Shown: positions 62,440 through 64,000 of the stretch, one piece after another
How the letters are laid out: each line of letters starts with the position of its first letter
Numbering within the stretch: the first letter of the stretch is position 1
Assembly: GCA_019137255.1 (NCBI GenBank)
Contig: WPDH01000208.1
Location: 25,724-89,723, forward strand
Direction: 5' to 3'
Origin: Corinectria fuckeliana
Lineage: Eukaryota > Ascomycota > Sordariomycetes > Hypocreales > Nectriaceae
Length of the DNA stretch: 64,000 nt
The notes under the pieces: model-generated
Told to the model about the DNA's origin: nothing
Seen by the model: the letters and a program-made list of their open reading frames with translations, nothing else
Databases searched by the model: none
Position numbers and translations under genes: made by a program

Positions 62440-64000
62440 TGCTGTTAAACTAGCGATATAGGCGCTTAGGAAGGGAAAATCGCTGATACTTATATAGAGA
62501 CGCCTAATAAATAGAAAAAATTGTAAATAAGAGAATAAGCTCTAAATGATTTTATTATATTTTAACATATTTTTCTTATCTTTTTTTATTAAGATATTAA
62601 GAAAAGCTTATAAAATAAAGTAATAAGATAAAAAGCTAATACTAAAAGTAAGGTTATATTTTAAGCTAAGACTCTAATAGTTAATATTATATTTCTTAAT
62701 AGTAAAAGTAATATAAACTTTACCTAGTTTTAAGTTAGTATTAAGCTAAAGTTTTATACTTTTAAGAGAGTAAGTAAAAGTATATATATATATTCTTATT
62801 AATAGTTATTTTATTATAAGATAAAAGTCTTATTATTTTTTATTTATAGTATTATACTAGTTATATTACTATATAGTGCTTAAGAGTATATTATCTTAGG
62901 TTTTTAAGAGGTTATACTAGCTTAATTTCTTATTAAAGTATAGTATTTTCTTTTAAGAAGGTAGCTTTAACTTCTAGTAGTTACTTAAATATAAAAGTTT
63001 AGTATATAAAGCTTATTTATATCTACTTAGTATTAATAAACTAGTAAGATACTATAACCTTTTATGAATATTTAATAGTTACCTCTACTATACCTTAGTT
63101 ATACCCCTAAAATCTATTCTAACCTAACTAACTTTCTTTATAGACCTTTTTTACCCTCTTTCTACTCTTATATTATTACTATATTATATATAACAGGCAG
63201 GCTAGACAAAATAAAAGATATTAAGGTTATAAACTATCCTCCTCCTCTCCTTAAGGAAAATTTTTCACTATAAAACCTACTCTTACTACAGGCTAAGCTA
63301 AGTATAAAAACAACCTGTGATTAATTTAAAGATCTTATTATTAAGACTAAATATAAACTTAAAGTAATTATTCTAGTAGCTACTTTTCTCTTAGTTTAAA
63401 GAATAGTAGTAACTCTAGCTAATACTACTATAAGCTATACTTAATATATAAGTAGTAAGATTCTAATCTTACTATCTCTTATAAAAATAATTATAACTAC
63501 TATTAAAAAAGTAGTATTAGCTACCCTTTAGAAAACACTTATTAAGATCTTAACCTAGGCCTAAGTTACTTATAATAAGAGGATGCTTTTATTTTTAATA
63601 GTACTACTATTAAAAGTAATCTCTTCTTACTTAGGCAGAGAGATTATTATTAGGTCGCCTAGTATAGCTCCTAATATTATATCTTATATACTATTAGATA
63701 TTATAATAATTATTAATTATACCCTCCTAAGAGATCACCTTTTACTTATAGTAGTCTTATACTATCTTCTTAGCAGGAATATTATAATCCTCTTTTATAA
63801 ACTAATTATAAATCTTCTAAAAGATAATACTTAGATCTCTACTGTTTTTAGTATAAGTATATATTAGGTCTTAAGGTAGTTTATAGTAGTTACTAAGAGA
63901 GTCTTAACTAGCTATATAAGAGGCTTACTTAAGGACTTTATAGTAGATATTTAATAAGCAAATAGTATTAAAATATATACTATAAAACTATTATAAAGCT
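62440..64000. repeat. Very AT-rich block, probably RIP-mutated repeat DNA
   Basis: From about 62500 to the window end the sequence is dominated by A/T, with many TA steps, AGTATT/CTTATTA-like words and stop codons in nearly every frame. The only sizeable frame (63583-63834) is a low-complexity Ile/Leu stretch. This is how transposon DNA looks after repeat-induced point mutation in Pezizomycotina. The abrupt change from the ~50% GC sequence before 62400 supports an isochore-type border. Confidence 0.7.

Noticed and set aside
1..64000. CRISPR array or secondary-metabolite gene cluster
   Set aside because: No regularly spaced repeats were seen. No polyketide synthase, NRPS or terpene synthase is present despite a SnoaL-like protein, an SDR and a dioxygenase, which lie too far apart and lack a backbone enzyme.

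Overview
The window comes from a filamentous ascomycete, most likely a Sordariomycete. Genes carry short spliceosomal introns (about 48-115 nt) with GTANGT-type donors and CTAAC/CTGAC branch points. 5S rRNA genes are dispersed singly rather than arrayed. The encoded proteins are typical of Pezizomycotina: Mdm10, a HAM1-like protein, a PX-associated/DUF3818 protein, a ZIP zinc transporter, an LDB19-type arrestin and an NIS1-like secreted protein. There is one 2-base assembly gap, flanked by a duplicated block.

Layout. 0.7-20.4 kb is ordinary core genome: HAM1-like protein (+), PX-associated/DUF3818 protein (+), an uncharacterised gene with an in-frame TAG (-), ribosomal protein eS19 (-), ZIP transporter (-), Mdm10 (-) and a seven-TM membrane protein (-). 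20.4-27.4 kb is gene-poor; it holds the gap and an intron-containing tRNA-Ala(AGC). 27.4-46 kb is an accessory-like block: a SnoaL-like protein, an 850-residue protein with PfkB-like, P-loop ATPase and RyR domains, a seven-exon CorA-like membrane protein, an SDR, two 5S rRNA genes, a DODA/LigB dioxygenase, a broken glutamine amidotransferase, a third 5S gene, an NIS1-like secreted protein, a small cysteine-rich secreted candidate and a GIY-YIG-type (T5orf172/Mug113-like) protein. An arrestin lies at 46.2-47.6 kb.

47.7-57 kb shows no gene I can defend. 57-64 kb looks like repeat-rich or subtelomere-like DNA: two decayed tyrosine-recombinase (DUF3435-like) relics on opposite strands, a frameshifted cysteine-motif gene fragment, a short interstitial TTAGGG tract, a truncated 5S copy, and a very AT-rich terminal block that looks RIP-mutated.

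Most genes are unrelated housekeeping or accessory functions, not one pathway. The most unusual item is the PfkB-ATPase-RyR protein. Its architecture resembles nucleotide-sensing conflict proteins of bacteria more than any standard fungal enzyme, and it sits in tandem behind a CorA-like membrane protein on the same strand. The joint function is inference only. Exon boundaries were worked out by hand from splice signals and reading-frame continuity, so small boundary errors are possible.
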